Below, piece after piece: positions 28,101 through 36,722 of a DNA stretch of 54,805 nt. Each line of letters opens with the position of its first letter. Position 1 is the stretch's first letter. The notes beneath the pieces were generated by a model that was not told the DNA's origin, ran no database searches, and worked only from the letters and a program-made list of their open reading frames with translations. Source of the stretch: an uncultured Bacteroidales bacterium (GTDB lineage Bacteria > Bacteroidota > Bacteroidia > Bacteroidales > Muribaculaceae); assembly GCA_949289215.1 (NCBI GenBank), contig CASENC010000006.1, positions 1 through 54,805 of the forward strand, given 5' to 3'. Position numbers and translations under genes: made by a program.

Positions 28101-28235
28101 CTTGGCGTGGGAGCCGTGGGCGGACTGGTAATAGGCACCATAGCCTTGCTATTCATAACACCTGCTTTCAGCATAATATTCATGTGGGTCGAAGAAAAAG
28201 TAATGGGCAAACGCAAACAAGACAGGGAAGCATAA
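25098..28235 (+). CDS. RND multidrug efflux pump (AcrB/MexB-like, HAE1)
   Basis: 1045 residues with the 12-helix RND layout: helix 1 (MVISVVILVAGIIGLAGL), large porter/docking domain, helices 2-6, second large domain, helices 8-12. The proton-relay Asp pair is present in helix 4 (GIVVDDAVIVVEAVQ), with the Lys/Thr relay partners expected in helices 10-11. QYPDIAPPTIRVSTTYSGANAETV and the AxxxRFRPILMTVLTMIFGMLP block are HAE1 signatures. It would be a trimeric proton-driven exporter of drugs or bile acids. It overlaps the adaptor gene and is followed after one base by the channel gene, giving a complete tripartite pump. Confidence 0.95.
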   Translation: MKLQHFIERPILSMVISVVILVAGIIGLAGLAIEQYPDIAPPTIRVSTTYSGANAETVQKSVIVPLEEAINGVENMTYMTSSASNTGRADITVYFKQGTDPDMAAVNVQNSVSTATSLLPAEVTRVGVTTRKRQTSQLMTFGLYSPNGTYDRIFLTNYMSINIKPQIQRVSGVGDVNVMGGDYAMRIWLKPEVMAQYELVPDDIEAALSSQNIEASTGSIGEDSENVFQYTLKYRGRLETEEEFEEIVIKAFDDGRVLRLKDVADVELGAQSYTNIGYVNGRPGVSCMINQTAGTNANEIIMNINALLDDISKDLPEDMKIVELMSTKTFLDASINEVIKTLLEALVLVVLVVYIFLQNPRSTLIPAISIVVSLVGTFAALYLAGFSINLLTLFALVLAIGIVVDDAVIVVEAVQTKFDAGYRSPFKASVDAMDGIASAIITSTLVFMAVFVPVSFMGGTSGVFYTQFGVTMAVAVGISAINALTLSPALCALLLRPNQIVAEGTKLEFSTRFRLAFEASFKRIVARYKIGAETLVKRKWVVWVSFFAACGLLLYFMGTSKTSLVPNEDTGSINVGIDTPPGSTLAETAAIMQKVEAELKKIPQINNYNNVAGFSMGTSGSSHGTFMIKLKPWDQRDDDEGSVDAIVEKIYQLTAHIKDAQIFVSAPPMIRGYGTGNSFEVCLQDRGGKGIDALSRVTDNFIAALNKRPEVQRAYTSFSANFPQYTIDVDEARCQRAGTTTDEVLGVLQGYFGSMYVSNFNRFTKLYRVIIQAPSDKRNSLQSLDNIFVRTDDGMAPVSQFVTLTKTYGAETLERFNMFSSISVNGMPAKGYSSGDVIAAISEVAKQTLPTGYGYEFSGMMREEEQLSKSHNTTIVYGICILFIYLILCALYESLFIPMAVMMSVPFGLMGSFLFARLWGIDNNIYLQTGLVMLIGLLSKTAILMTEYATERRKAGMTLVQAALSAAAVRFRPILMTVLTMIFGMLPLMFASGVGANGNRSLGVGAVGGLVIGTIALLFITPAFSIIFMWVEEKVMGKRKQDREA

Positions 28236-28236
28236 C

Positions 28237-29619
28237 ATGAAACATACAGCATTATTATTCATATCAGCCACAATGGTGCTGGGAAGTTGCTCGATATACC
28301 GTAACTACCAACGCCCCGACACCGACCTGCTGCCGGTGGAAAACCTTTACCGTTATGCCGACAGCATAGCCGCCGACGGCGGCAACGATTCATTGACGCT
28401 CGGCGACCTTCCTTGGCAGGAACTGTTCACCGACCTGCGCCTGCAACAATTAATCGATTACGGACTTGAACATAACACCGATATGCAAGTGGCCCTGTTG
28501 CGGCTCGACCAGGCCCGGTCGCAACTGACGGCCGCAAAATTGTCGTTCTTGCCTTCGATTGATTTTTCACCCGAGATGTCGGTTAGCAAGTCGAGCAGCA
28601 ATGCAGCAGCAAAGAGTTACACATTGCCTGTATCGGCAAGTTGGGAAATCGACATTTTCGGCAGCCTGCGCAATGCCAAGCAGGGCGCAAAAGCGGCCAT
28701 GCTGGAGCAGGAAGCTTACAAGCAGGCCGTGCGTTCACAACTTGTTGCATCAATTGCCGACAATTATTTCTCGCTTATGGCTCTTGACGAACAAATAGAA
28801 ATAAGTGCATCGACCTTGGATATGTGGAGCGAACAAGTGCGCACCATGGAAGCCCTGATGAAGGTGGGAGAAGAAACCGAGAATGCCGTCACGCAGGCTC
28901 GCGCATCGCTTTATGAACTGGAAGCATCGCACAACGACCTGCAACGGCAGCTACGCGAGACCGAGAATGCTTTGTGCACACTGCTTGGCACCACACACCG
29001 AGCCATAGACCGCGGCACCCTTGCCGAACAACAATTGCCCGAAGAAATCAACATTGGCCTGCCGTTGCGGCTGCTATCGAAACGCCCCGACGTGATACAG
29101 GCCGAAATGACACTTGCTCGTGCTTATTACGAGACCAATGTGGCCAGGGCTGCATTTTACCCGCGGCTGACCCTCTCGGGCAGTGCAGGCTGGACCGATG
29201 CCTTAGGAAATGCCGTAACCAATCCGGGTGAGTGGATTTTACAGGCTTTGGCTTCGCTCACCCAACCCATATTCAATCGTGGAGAACTGATTTCCAATCT
29301 CAAAGTGGCAAAAGACGAGGAGCAAATTGCGCTACTCAACTACAAACAAGCCTTGCTCGATGCCGGACAGGAAGTGAACGATGCACTGTATGCCACACAG
29401 TCGGCTCGCCGCAGCCTTGAAAGCCACAATCGCCAATGCCGTGAACTGGAACGCTCGGTCACTACCGCCGAAGCTTTGTACCGCACAGGAAATGCCACTT
29501 ACCTTGAATTGCTCACGGCTCGACGTTCACTGCTGTCGGCCAGACTCAACGTAGTTGACGACCGGCTTGCCGCACTGCAAGCCACAGTTGCCCTATACCA
29601 GGCACTGGGAGGTCAATAA
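28237..29619 (+). CDS. Outer-membrane efflux lipoprotein (OprM/NodT family)
   Basis: 460 residues. Lipobox LGSC (Cys18) followed by SIYRNYQRPD, the NodT/OprM start. Two TolC-like halves show DLRLQQLIDYGLEHNTDMQVALLRLDQARSQL and the second-half hallmark LLSKRPDVIQAEMTLARAYYETNVARAAFYPRLTLSGSAGW. It would be the outer-membrane duct of the AcrAB-like pump just upstream. The last gene of the operon; a MITE-like element follows 20 bp after its stop. Confidence 0.95.
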   Translation: MKHTALLFISATMVLGSCSIYRNYQRPDTDLLPVENLYRYADSIAADGGNDSLTLGDLPWQELFTDLRLQQLIDYGLEHNTDMQVALLRLDQARSQLTAAKLSFLPSIDFSPEMSVSKSSSNAAAKSYTLPVSASWEIDIFGSLRNAKQGAKAAMLEQEAYKQAVRSQLVASIADNYFSLMALDEQIEISASTLDMWSEQVRTMEALMKVGEETENAVTQARASLYELEASHNDLQRQLRETENALCTLLGTTHRAIDRGTLAEQQLPEEINIGLPLRLLSKRPDVIQAEMTLARAYYETNVARAAFYPRLTLSGSAGWTDALGNAVTNPGEWILQALASLTQPIFNRGELISNLKVAKDEEQIALLNYKQALLDAGQEVNDALYATQSARRSLESHNRQCRELERSVTTAEALYRTGNATYLELLTARRSLLSARLNVVDDRLAALQATVALYQALGGQ

Positions 29620-29638
29620 TAACGAAAAGTGCCCCAAA

Positions 29639-29722
29639 GGGGGTGTGTCAAAATGTAAATTAAAGGAGGGGCGGCAAAGCCGTCCAATTTGCATTTTGAC
29701 ACATCTTTAATTTGACACACTC
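29639..29722. repeat. MITE-like element, copy A
   Basis: About 84 bp. GGGTGTGTCAAAAT (29641-) at the left is mirrored by CATTTTGACACA (29692-) and TTTGACACACTC (to 29722) at the right; the centre is a palindrome around GGCGGCAAAGCCGTCC. The left end GGGGGTGTGTCAAAATG is the same as the ends of copies at 31012 and 37782. It fills the gap between the OprM stop and the convergent mannanase stop, and could act as a bidirectional transcription stop. Confidence 0.75.
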
Positions 29723-30995
29723 ACTTCATATTCCTGATTATTTCCAGCGTAGTGGTGTCGCAGTCGAAAACCGAATAAAGCCCCTGCGGCTCGTGAGCGG
29801 GGTCACAGGTGAACGGGTCGCCCGGTTGCCACATTTCATGCTGCGGACGGGCAGCACCGCCCCAACCCCAAAAGTTACATCCTGCAAGCAATGTGTCATT
29901 GCGCATTATGTTGAAAACATATTGATAATAAGCATCACGGCCTGAAGTGGAAGATCCCGGAACAAGTTGCCTGCCATCGCGAGGATAGCCAAACTCTTCG
30001 AGCACAAGCGGTCTGCCGCTGCCACGCAATGCAGCATGGTGCTCCTCGATATATGCCCGTGTGGCTCGGCAAGCCTGCTCCACGCCGGTCTCTACCGAGT
30101 CGCGTGCCACCCATTGCCACGTGTGCGGCCATATGTGGATAACGGCATAATCAATCTCGGGCATAGTGTGAATGCGAGCCCACAAGTCAATATCGACTTC
30201 GCAACCATATTTCCCTTCACTGCCGGTAGAGACAAGATGGTTCGGGTCGATGCTCTTGATAATTTGCGCCGTGCGCCGTATCCATGTTGCAAGCGAATCT
30301 TTACCCTCGCGGCTGAATGCCCGCGGCTCGTTGCACACCTGCCAAGCCATGATTGCAGGCGACTCGCTATAAGGGCGTCCGGTAAACGAATTAGTTCGAC
30401 CCACTATGTGGCGCACATGGCGATAATATATCTGTTTGGCACTGTCATCAAGAACAAAGTTTCGCGCATACCGGCACCATGTGCCCCAATCGACCTCGGT
30501 TGGCAATGGAGCCGTACCGTGTCCCGTCCATTCAAGGTGGCTGCTGAAACCGCCACTCCATTCCCACGAGTTGGTGAGATAAATCACGGCTTTCATGCCA
30601 CGCCGTTCAAGGTCGCAAAGCAAGTAGTCAAGCCCTTGCAACAGCGTGTCGTTATACACTCCCGGACTTAGTTGCAACGTAGGCTCGATATGCGTGCGAA
30701 TACCGTGAGGGCCGTCGGCACCGGCGAGAATACGCAGGTTATTAATACCAAGGGCTTGCAACGAGTCAAGTTCTTCCTTCAATCTTTCCCTGTCTCCACC
30801 CTGCCCTTGCGAGGCCAGTATGGGAGCATACCACAAATTTGTTCCTATAAAACGATAAGGTTTCCCATCGATGGAAAACCCGCCGTTCTCCACAACCACA
30901 AATCCCGTCATGGCAGGCTGCTGCCCGCCACCCGCGCACGACACGGCCACCAATGCCGCCGCCATGGCAATCAAAGCATAGAATATAGTTTTCAT
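29721..30995 (-). CDS. Exported GH5 beta-mannanase-like lipoprotein (GH5_7-like)
   Basis: 424 residues from the ATG at 30995. The frame is open to 31109, but that part falls in a MITE-like element and would destroy the signal peptide. MKTIFYALIAMAAALVAVSC ends in a lipobox (Cys20). The (beta/alpha)8 domain begins with GKPYRFIGTNLWYAP. Acid/base Glu223 is in AWQVCNEPRAFS and nucleophile Glu334 in VLEEFGYPRDG. The segments RILAGADGPHG and NSWEWSGGFSSHLEWTG are typical of family GH5 subfamily 7 mannan endo-1,4-beta-mannosidases. It would cut beta-mannan at the cell surface or in the periplasm. No SusCD pair is nearby. Confidence 0.88.
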   Translation of the reverse strand: MKTIFYALIAMAAALVAVSCAGGGQQPAMTGFVVVENGGFSIDGKPYRFIGTNLWYAPILASQGQGGDRERLKEELDSLQALGINNLRILAGADGPHGIRTHIEPTLQLSPGVYNDTLLQGLDYLLCDLERRGMKAVIYLTNSWEWSGGFSSHLEWTGHGTAPLPTEVDWGTWCRYARNFVLDDSAKQIYYRHVRHIVGRTNSFTGRPYSESPAIMAWQVCNEPRAFSREGKDSLATWIRRTAQIIKSIDPNHLVSTGSEGKYGCEVDIDLWARIHTMPEIDYAVIHIWPHTWQWVARDSVETGVEQACRATRAYIEEHHAALRGSGRPLVLEEFGYPRDGRQLVPGSSTSGRDAYYQYVFNIMRNDTLLAGCNFWGWGGAARPQHEMWQPGDPFTCDPAHEPQGLYSVFDCDTTTLEIIRNMK

Positions 30996-31011
30996 ATCCG
31001 GAAATCTTTCA

Positions 31012-31172
31012 GTAGAGGGTATATCAAAATTCCAACATTGATATTGTAGAGACGTGGCGCGCCGCGTCTCGATAACAACAATTGATTTACAATATTTATG
31101 CAATATCACTTGCTACGAGACGCGGCATGCCACGTCTCTACGTATGTCAAAATGTATTTTGGCACCCCCTAC
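31012..31172. repeat. MITE-like element, copy B, with two GTAGAGACG hairpins
   Basis: About 161 bp. Outer ends GTAGAGGGTATATCAAAAT (31012-31030) and its partner ATTTTGGCACCCCCTAC (31156-31172) are imperfect inverted repeats. Inside are two 26-bp self-complementary units, 31046-31071 and 31116-31141, each starting or ending in GTAGAGACGTGGC and matching each other as inverted copies at 24 of 26 bases. The left 30 bp match copy C (37781-) at about 25 of 30 bases. It starts 17 bp upstream of the mannanase ATG, so it lies in that gene's 5' region. Confidence 0.8.
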
Positions 31173-31191
31173 AACTTTTGGACAAAGATAA

Positions 31192-31221
31192 TAAAAAGAG
31201 GCGGACACTTGCGCATCCGCC
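31192..31221 (-). terminator. Terminator of the second receptor/lipoprotein operon
   Basis: GGCGGA (31200-31205) pairs with TCCGCC (31216-31221); on the minus strand the stem is followed by TCTTTTTATT. It lies 33 bp after the lipoprotein stop. Confidence 0.8.
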
Positions 31222-31253
31222 CCAATTATATCATGTCTAAACCTGACCCGTTA

Positions 31254-33551
31254 TTATTCAAGACTTGTCCAAGCCACGTTCCACACAGCAACACGATCTT
31301 TATTCCTGTCGGAAGATGCCGACGGAGACAAATTAGTGAATTCAATCGAGAAATCGCCGCTCGCGTTAATTGTCTCGGTATGCGAATATGCTTTCCCTTT
31401 TTCCGAAGCGTCATTCACCGTAAACGACTTAACTACAGATCCATTTTGTTTCACATCTACACGGAATTCCATGTTGTTGCTCTCGCTGAAAGCAAACCCA
31501 TAGTTAAACGACAATTCCCCGCAACCGCCTGATATTGTAGGTGAAACTATTGTACCAACAGCCGAAGTCTTGCCATTCATACACGGAGCATAAGCAAACT
31601 CGGTGGTAGAGCCTGTAACATAACCGATAAAGGTAAAATATGGACTCTCGGCCGATGCATCATCGGTACCGGCCAACAATTGGCAATTAGTTGCAGTCCA
31701 TCCATCGGTAGTAGTATATGTCTCATAATATCCGGTAGGAGTGCAAGTTTCAAAGTCGGCACGATTTGCACTTATAGGAGTGTCGGGATCATCGGGTCCG
31801 GGATCAGGAGTAGAGCCACTTTCAATGCCAAAACGGAAATTGTCGATACACCAGTTGTCATAGCTGCTGCTTTCCTCGGCATAATATCTGAACCCTATAT
31901 ATATCGTACCGTCATAACCGCTCAAATCGATGTCGCCCGAAGCTGTCCAGCCGGAATAACCCGAAGTTGAATGTGCCCATGCCACCTTGTCGGTAATATC
32001 GGCTATCACAGTAGCTGTAGCCGGATCATTGGTACTCATGATGTAGCAATTCAATACATCATCACCGCCGCCATACCCGGCAATTTGGTTATCGAACGAG
32101 AACACTTTCACCGAAGCTTCATCCAAATTCAATGCCGGAGAAATCAAATAAGCCTCGAACGGAGGTGTCTTTCCCTTATAACCGGTAACCGTGGCATAAG
32201 ATTCATCTTGGAACGTTGCTATATACCAGTCCTTGTCACCTTTGGTAACAACATTTGCCCAGCCACTCGGTATATCGCTACCCGAAAATTCTTCTACCAG
32301 CACACCTTCGCCACCTGTAGCTGCCGAGAGCTTGTATTCGCTCTGCGAACCGCTGTTGCCGGTAAGGCCGTAAGTACCCATGAAGTTTTCGAGCGTACCC
32401 GATACCCAAATTTGAGTACCCAGGAGCGACGGATTGTCGCGCAAGTTTGCTTGGGCACGCAGCGAGCTGTTTTGCGGCAACGCCATAACAATGCATTGTG
32501 CAATGTCGCGAGTATCGGCCGTAGCACCTATCACAAGTGTCTGGTCAAGCGTAGTAGGAGCCTGCCATTCAACATCATCGTTGCTGCCTACGGTTGTCAC
32601 TTCGGGAGCCACGGCACCTACTATGTAACCGGTAACCCAGCCCGATGCTGCACCTTGCAACTCGATTGCCTGTTCTATACTGTAAGGATTGGCCGCAGTG
32701 CCACTGGTATCACCAGTAAAGCCCTTAAGGTCGTCGGTGCTGCGAAGCAGCAATTGCCAGTCGGTACCATAATATCCCAGGATACCTATGATGTCACCGT
32801 CACCCATCGGCAGCAAGTCGGGTTGGAAATCGGCATAGCTGCTGTTTCGCATGATGATGGTATTGCCATTGGCATCTTCCACAGTGCGGTTGGTGCTTGC
32901 ATCGGCATCTGAGAATGTAGTCAGGCCGTCGGCCTCGGGGAAATGCACATTGCGCAGACGCACGAGCTGGCCTTGCAGCCTGATAAGCTCATCACCCGAT
33001 GAAGGAAGGTTGCCAAGGTCGATGTCGATGGTATCGACTTTCGACACATCGGGCATTCCGTTTAGGCGCACATGTTGCAAGAAGTGCTCATAAGTCATGA
33101 ATGTTGCTTCCCAACCATATTGCTGAGTATATTCAGGCTGCCCGAGCTGTTGCAATCCATTATATTTTCCAATGTACATATTGCTCACCGACAACACCAC
33201 TTCCTGCCCCACACGGTACTCGTTATAAAGGTTGTTGCGATTGATCGACAAGCACAGCGCACCCGTCTCGTCTTGGATATAGAGAGCCTTATATATATTG
33301 CCTGATTCGTCGGAACTTATAACACGAGCCTTTACATATAGGCTGTCGCCGCTTTCAGCGAGGGCGATGGTGTCGATATAGTTACGGTCGTTGTTCCAAT
33401 ATTGCTTCTTGAGGTCGAAGATGGTAATATTGGCCTCGATGTCGGTGGAAGGTATCACCATGGGAGGAGTATCGAAATTGTCGGAACAGCCGACGATACC
33501 CACAGATGCCAACGTCAACATCGGCGCGAGATATAATTTAGAAAGTCTCAT
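31254..33551 (-). CDS. Surface lipoprotein with DUF5689, second OB-like and choice-of-anchor-J domains
   Basis: 765 residues. Lipobox GIVGC (Cys22). Residues about 40-275 match the DUF5689 pattern: TIFDLKKQYWNND, then VKARVISSDESGNIYKALYIQDETGALCLSIN and a G-x-x-V turn, an OB-like fold. A second module (about 285-410) opens NPYSIEQAIELQGAASGWVTGYIVGA, like DUF6359/OB repeats. A jelly-roll choice-of-anchor-J domain (about 420-580) with FSFDNQIAGYGGGDDVLNCYI follows, then a Pro/Asp linker and another beta-sandwich to the end. It follows a TonB receptor gene by about 40 bp. It shares its architecture class with the lipoprotein at 17997 without being a close copy. Ligand unknown. Confidence 0.82.
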   Translation of the reverse strand: MRLSKLYLAPMLTLASVGIVGCSDNFDTPPMVIPSTDIEANITIFDLKKQYWNNDRNYIDTIALAESGDSLYVKARVISSDESGNIYKALYIQDETGALCLSINRNNLYNEYRVGQEVVLSVSNMYIGKYNGLQQLGQPEYTQQYGWEATFMTYEHFLQHVRLNGMPDVSKVDTIDIDLGNLPSSGDELIRLQGQLVRLRNVHFPEADGLTTFSDADASTNRTVEDANGNTIIMRNSSYADFQPDLLPMGDGDIIGILGYYGTDWQLLLRSTDDLKGFTGDTSGTAANPYSIEQAIELQGAASGWVTGYIVGAVAPEVTTVGSNDDVEWQAPTTLDQTLVIGATADTRDIAQCIVMALPQNSSLRAQANLRDNPSLLGTQIWVSGTLENFMGTYGLTGNSGSQSEYKLSAATGGEGVLVEEFSGSDIPSGWANVVTKGDKDWYIATFQDESYATVTGYKGKTPPFEAYLISPALNLDEASVKVFSFDNQIAGYGGGDDVLNCYIMSTNDPATATVIADITDKVAWAHSTSGYSGWTASGDIDLSGYDGTIYIGFRYYAEESSSYDNWCIDNFRFGIESGSTPDPGPDDPDTPISANRADFETCTPTGYYETYTTTDGWTATNCQLLAGTDDASAESPYFTFIGYVTGSTTEFAYAPCMNGKTSAVGTIVSPTISGGCGELSFNYGFAFSESNNMEFRVDVKQNGSVVKSFTVNDASEKGKAYSHTETINASGDFSIEFTNLSPSASSDRNKDRVAVWNVAWTSLE

Positions 33552-33592
33552 ATTGTGTTTAATATAATTCTGTGTGTTAATTACTATAATGA

Positions 33593-36343
33593 TTAGAATC
33601 TCACGCCCACGGTGAAGTAAACCTTGATACCCTGCGCGTAGTAGTATTTATTGGGATAACGGGTTGTAGTGTAGTTGGTGTAGTCGAAACGACCCTGTTG
33701 GTAACCGCCCGTCTGTATGTTTTTGTTATTAAGCACGTTGTCGATATTCAAGTTCAGGTTGAGCGAAGCCGTGCGATTCAAGTAGATGAGCTTGCCTATG
33801 CTAAGGTTCAGCACAAAGGCATCGTTCAACTTGTCTTGATGCGCGATTTGCTCTATACGCTGTTGCAATTCCTGCTCGCTGCTTACGTATTGCCACAATT
33901 CAGGCATTGCCTCGTGGCGTATGGGAGAAAGATCGATATAGCTGTCGCCCATCCACACACCGGTCACATTGAAGAACCACATACCCGGAGCCACATAATC
34001 GAAACCAAGGCTGTAGGCCTGTTGCGGAGTACCGCTCACGTAGTAGTTTTTCAAGAACACCTGTTGAGTGATGTCGGCTTGCGAACCGTTTTCATAGCTG
34101 CGGGTACCTACCGGGTTGTTTTTGTATTGGTAACGCGAATAAGTACCGGCAAGGTTCACGGTGAGCGACGGGGTAATCTTGTAAGCCATACCCAGCTCAA
34201 CGCCCTTATAGGTCTTATCCACACCGGTAAGCACATAGTTCATGAATGTGGAATACTGGTCGTCATAGAACGCCGTGCGCTCGGTATCATCATATATATT
34301 GGTCCAAAAACCGGTAAGCGTACCCTTAAAGCGGCGATAATTAAACGAGTAGGAAATATCTCCCGAAAGAATGCGTGCACTGTTCAGCCCGGTGATTGCA
34401 TCGTCCTTGATACGCGGTGAGATATACGACTGTTCAAATGTAGGAGCCTTGGTACCATAAGCAGCGTGCAAAGTAAAGCTGTTGCGACCATCGAGCTTAT
34501 AGGTTATGCCGGCCTTGAACATTGCATTGTCAAACTGGTGCATGACACCCTTGCCATAAGAGTTCTCGGGTGCACGACCGTTGCGCATACGTCCGTCGCG
34601 CTGGAACTGCGTGTAGCTTACCTTGAAACCATAGTTGATATCCCAGTGTGCAAGATTTATTTCATTTTGTATCCATGCATTGGCCGAAATCGAGTTGATA
34701 TTGTAATCATATCCGAAGCGGTCACCCTCGCCCACGCGACGGTTGGGGTTGTTAAGGTCGTTCTGCAACAATATGCCGTCGGCAGGGAAATCACGTTCGG
34801 CAAACTGGTCGATATCGAGCCAGTAGCGACCGCCGAGCAGGTCTTTCACTGTCTTGTAATAAGAAGCGCGGGTGTAGTTAAGCCCCACACCGCCCTGCAA
34901 GGTCATATAGTCGTTGAGACGCATGTTGAGCGTCGAGTTAAACAGCACATTGAACTGGTTGCTGTGACGCTTTTCGAGAATATAAGTCGAACCTTTGTCA
35001 ACACCGGTCTGGTCGGCCTGCCAATTGTTCATATAGTTTGTTTGGTACAAGTTGCCCCAATTCACCTGGCGGAACGCCTCGTCGTTTTGCCACAGGTCGG
35101 TATAGAGTGCTTTCGATTCTTCATTGTCGAAATAAGATGGCAGATAACGATAATAATCTGGACGCGGGTCGGCAGCATTATACCATTGCAGAGCCGATGA
35201 TGAATAATATGACTTGCGCACAGCCACGCCGGTATTTAACGAGACATTGCTGTTGGGAGTCCACAGCCAGTTAAGTATGGCCGTCGGGTCGAAACATTCC
35301 ACCACGCGAGCCGTACGTTTCTCGCCGTCGGGCATGAAACCCCAATTGGGATTATACAAGTTACTGCCGGCCAAGTCATACGCTTCCTCAAAAGTAGCCG
35401 AATTATTGGAACGCTGCGTCGGTGCGCCGAATGTGGTGAGCGACAGGCTGTGACGGTCGTTAAACACCTTCTGCGCCGACAGGAAATAGCCTCCCGAATG
35501 ATAGAACGTACCCGGGTAGATACCTTCGTCGGAATAACGCCCCACAGCCGAAACGGTAAACGCCCATCCCTTGCTGTTAAGACCGGTTGCATACGTCACC
35601 ATGCCACGGGCATAATAATTGCCATTGGTGTAGGCAAGGCTTGCACGGAACCCCGGAGCATAATCGGCAGCAAAGGTGTTGATGTTGGTTGCGCCGCCTA
35701 TCTGTCCGAAGCCGAAACTTGTTGACTCAAGTCCCAGCCCCACAACCTTGTTGCGGAAAGCCTGGTTCAGGCCTCCGAGCATACTGTAGTTGAAACGTCC
35801 GCGTGCCGGCTCGTTGAAGTTGACACCGTTGATGTAAGTCTCGGAATATTCCGAATCATATCCGCGCAGGCGGAAACGCATCACACTGAAGTCCCAACTT
35901 GCGGCTTGGTAGAACACATCATCGGAAGCTCCCGAAAGCAAGCCAATCGTCTGGCTGTTGCCCTCTTCGTCTTCAAGTTGCGACTCATCAATCATCAAGT
36001 CTTCATCTCCGCCGAAAGCAGCAGAATAGGTCGATTGCGACTTCATGGGAAGCGTGCCCATGTCATCGACCGCGCCGCTTGCAATTTCAACTTGCGATGA
36101 CCAGTCATCATAACCTGCACACAAAATAAGCAGGTTGTCGGTGCCGGGAGATGCCGTGGAAATGCGGAAGTCGCCATTTGGCCCGGTAACCACCGAAATA
36201 TCCTGAAATTCAAGGATAACAGTAGCTCCTGCCAACGGCTGCCCGCTGCGAGCATCCACCACCACGCCGCGCAAACCGGAATTTTGGGCAAACACCGGTA
36301 TTGTCGCCAGTAGCGTAATGAGCAGTAAGAGTTTAATTCTCAT
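33593..36343 (-). CDS. TonB-dependent outer-membrane receptor (second copy)
   Basis: 916 residues from the ATG at 36343 (the frame begins at a TTG two codons earlier). Signal peptide to about Ala19-Gln20, carboxypeptidase-regulatory-like domain (about 23-100, LRGVVVDARSGQPLAGATVILEF), a plug (about 120-240, with MRFRLRGYDSEYSETYINGVNF) and a barrel ending in KVYFTVGVRF. It is paired with the DUF5689 lipoprotein downstream, the same order as the pair at 20655/17997. It is divergent from the exported EEP nuclease gene at 36723, across about 380 bp that contain both promoters. Confidence 0.92.
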   Translation of the reverse strand: MRIKLLLLITLLATIPVFAQNSGLRGVVVDARSGQPLAGATVILEFQDISVVTGPNGDFRISTASPGTDNLLILCAGYDDWSSQVEIASGAVDDMGTLPMKSQSTYSAAFGGDEDLMIDESQLEDEEGNSQTIGLLSGASDDVFYQAASWDFSVMRFRLRGYDSEYSETYINGVNFNEPARGRFNYSMLGGLNQAFRNKVVGLGLESTSFGFGQIGGATNINTFAADYAPGFRASLAYTNGNYYARGMVTYATGLNSKGWAFTVSAVGRYSDEGIYPGTFYHSGGYFLSAQKVFNDRHSLSLTTFGAPTQRSNNSATFEEAYDLAGSNLYNPNWGFMPDGEKRTARVVECFDPTAILNWLWTPNSNVSLNTGVAVRKSYYSSSALQWYNAADPRPDYYRYLPSYFDNEESKALYTDLWQNDEAFRQVNWGNLYQTNYMNNWQADQTGVDKGSTYILEKRHSNQFNVLFNSTLNMRLNDYMTLQGGVGLNYTRASYYKTVKDLLGGRYWLDIDQFAERDFPADGILLQNDLNNPNRRVGEGDRFGYDYNINSISANAWIQNEINLAHWDINYGFKVSYTQFQRDGRMRNGRAPENSYGKGVMHQFDNAMFKAGITYKLDGRNSFTLHAAYGTKAPTFEQSYISPRIKDDAITGLNSARILSGDISYSFNYRRFKGTLTGFWTNIYDDTERTAFYDDQYSTFMNYVLTGVDKTYKGVELGMAYKITPSLTVNLAGTYSRYQYKNNPVGTRSYENGSQADITQQVFLKNYYVSGTPQQAYSLGFDYVAPGMWFFNVTGVWMGDSYIDLSPIRHEAMPELWQYVSSEQELQQRIEQIAHQDKLNDAFVLNLSIGKLIYLNRTASLNLNLNIDNVLNNKNIQTGGYQQGRFDYTNYTTTRYPNKYYYAQGIKVYFTVGVRF

Positions 36344-36439
36344 AAGCAATGGGTTAATAAAATATATAAGTTGTTTGTTTCGTAATTATCTATGCGTTAC
36401 AACACCGGCAAGCCGCCAAATGGTGACAAAAAATGCAAA

Positions 36440-36447
36440 CAAATATA
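36440..36447 (-). promoter_or_regulatory. -7 promoter box of the second TonB receptor operon
   Basis: Minus-strand TATATTTG, perfect TAnnTTTG, about 97 bp before the receptor ATG, implying a leader of about 90 nt. Between this box and the divergent one at 36681 no gene is seen. Confidence 0.55.
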
Positions 36448-36680
36448 CGCATTTTTTCCATACAATGCCTTAGCGTGTGAAAAAAATTTAACCAAGAACA
36501 AATTTCACGCCATCCCGGACAATCTTACATTAATAACGGGCTGCAAATTTCTTATTTTACGGCCAAACAGATGTAACAACGATGTAAAATTTATGGATGC
36601 CCGCAGTTTTAGCATATTGCAATTTGGTAACACTTGCACATTTTACTTATCCCAAGCAGCCTTTTTTGCGGATATTTTCT

Positions 36681-36688
36681 TAATTTTG
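36681..36688 (+). promoter_or_regulatory. -7 promoter box of the EEP nuclease gene
   Basis: TAATTTTG matches TAnnTTTG, 34 bp before the ATG at 36723. Confidence 0.5.
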
Positions 36689-36722
36689 AAGCCGTGAATA
36701 AAAACATAATGTGAATATATAT

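Noticed and set aside
30996-31109. 38-residue N-terminal extension of the mannanase
   Set aside because: It lies within or against a MITE-like element and would bury the lipoprotein signal peptide.
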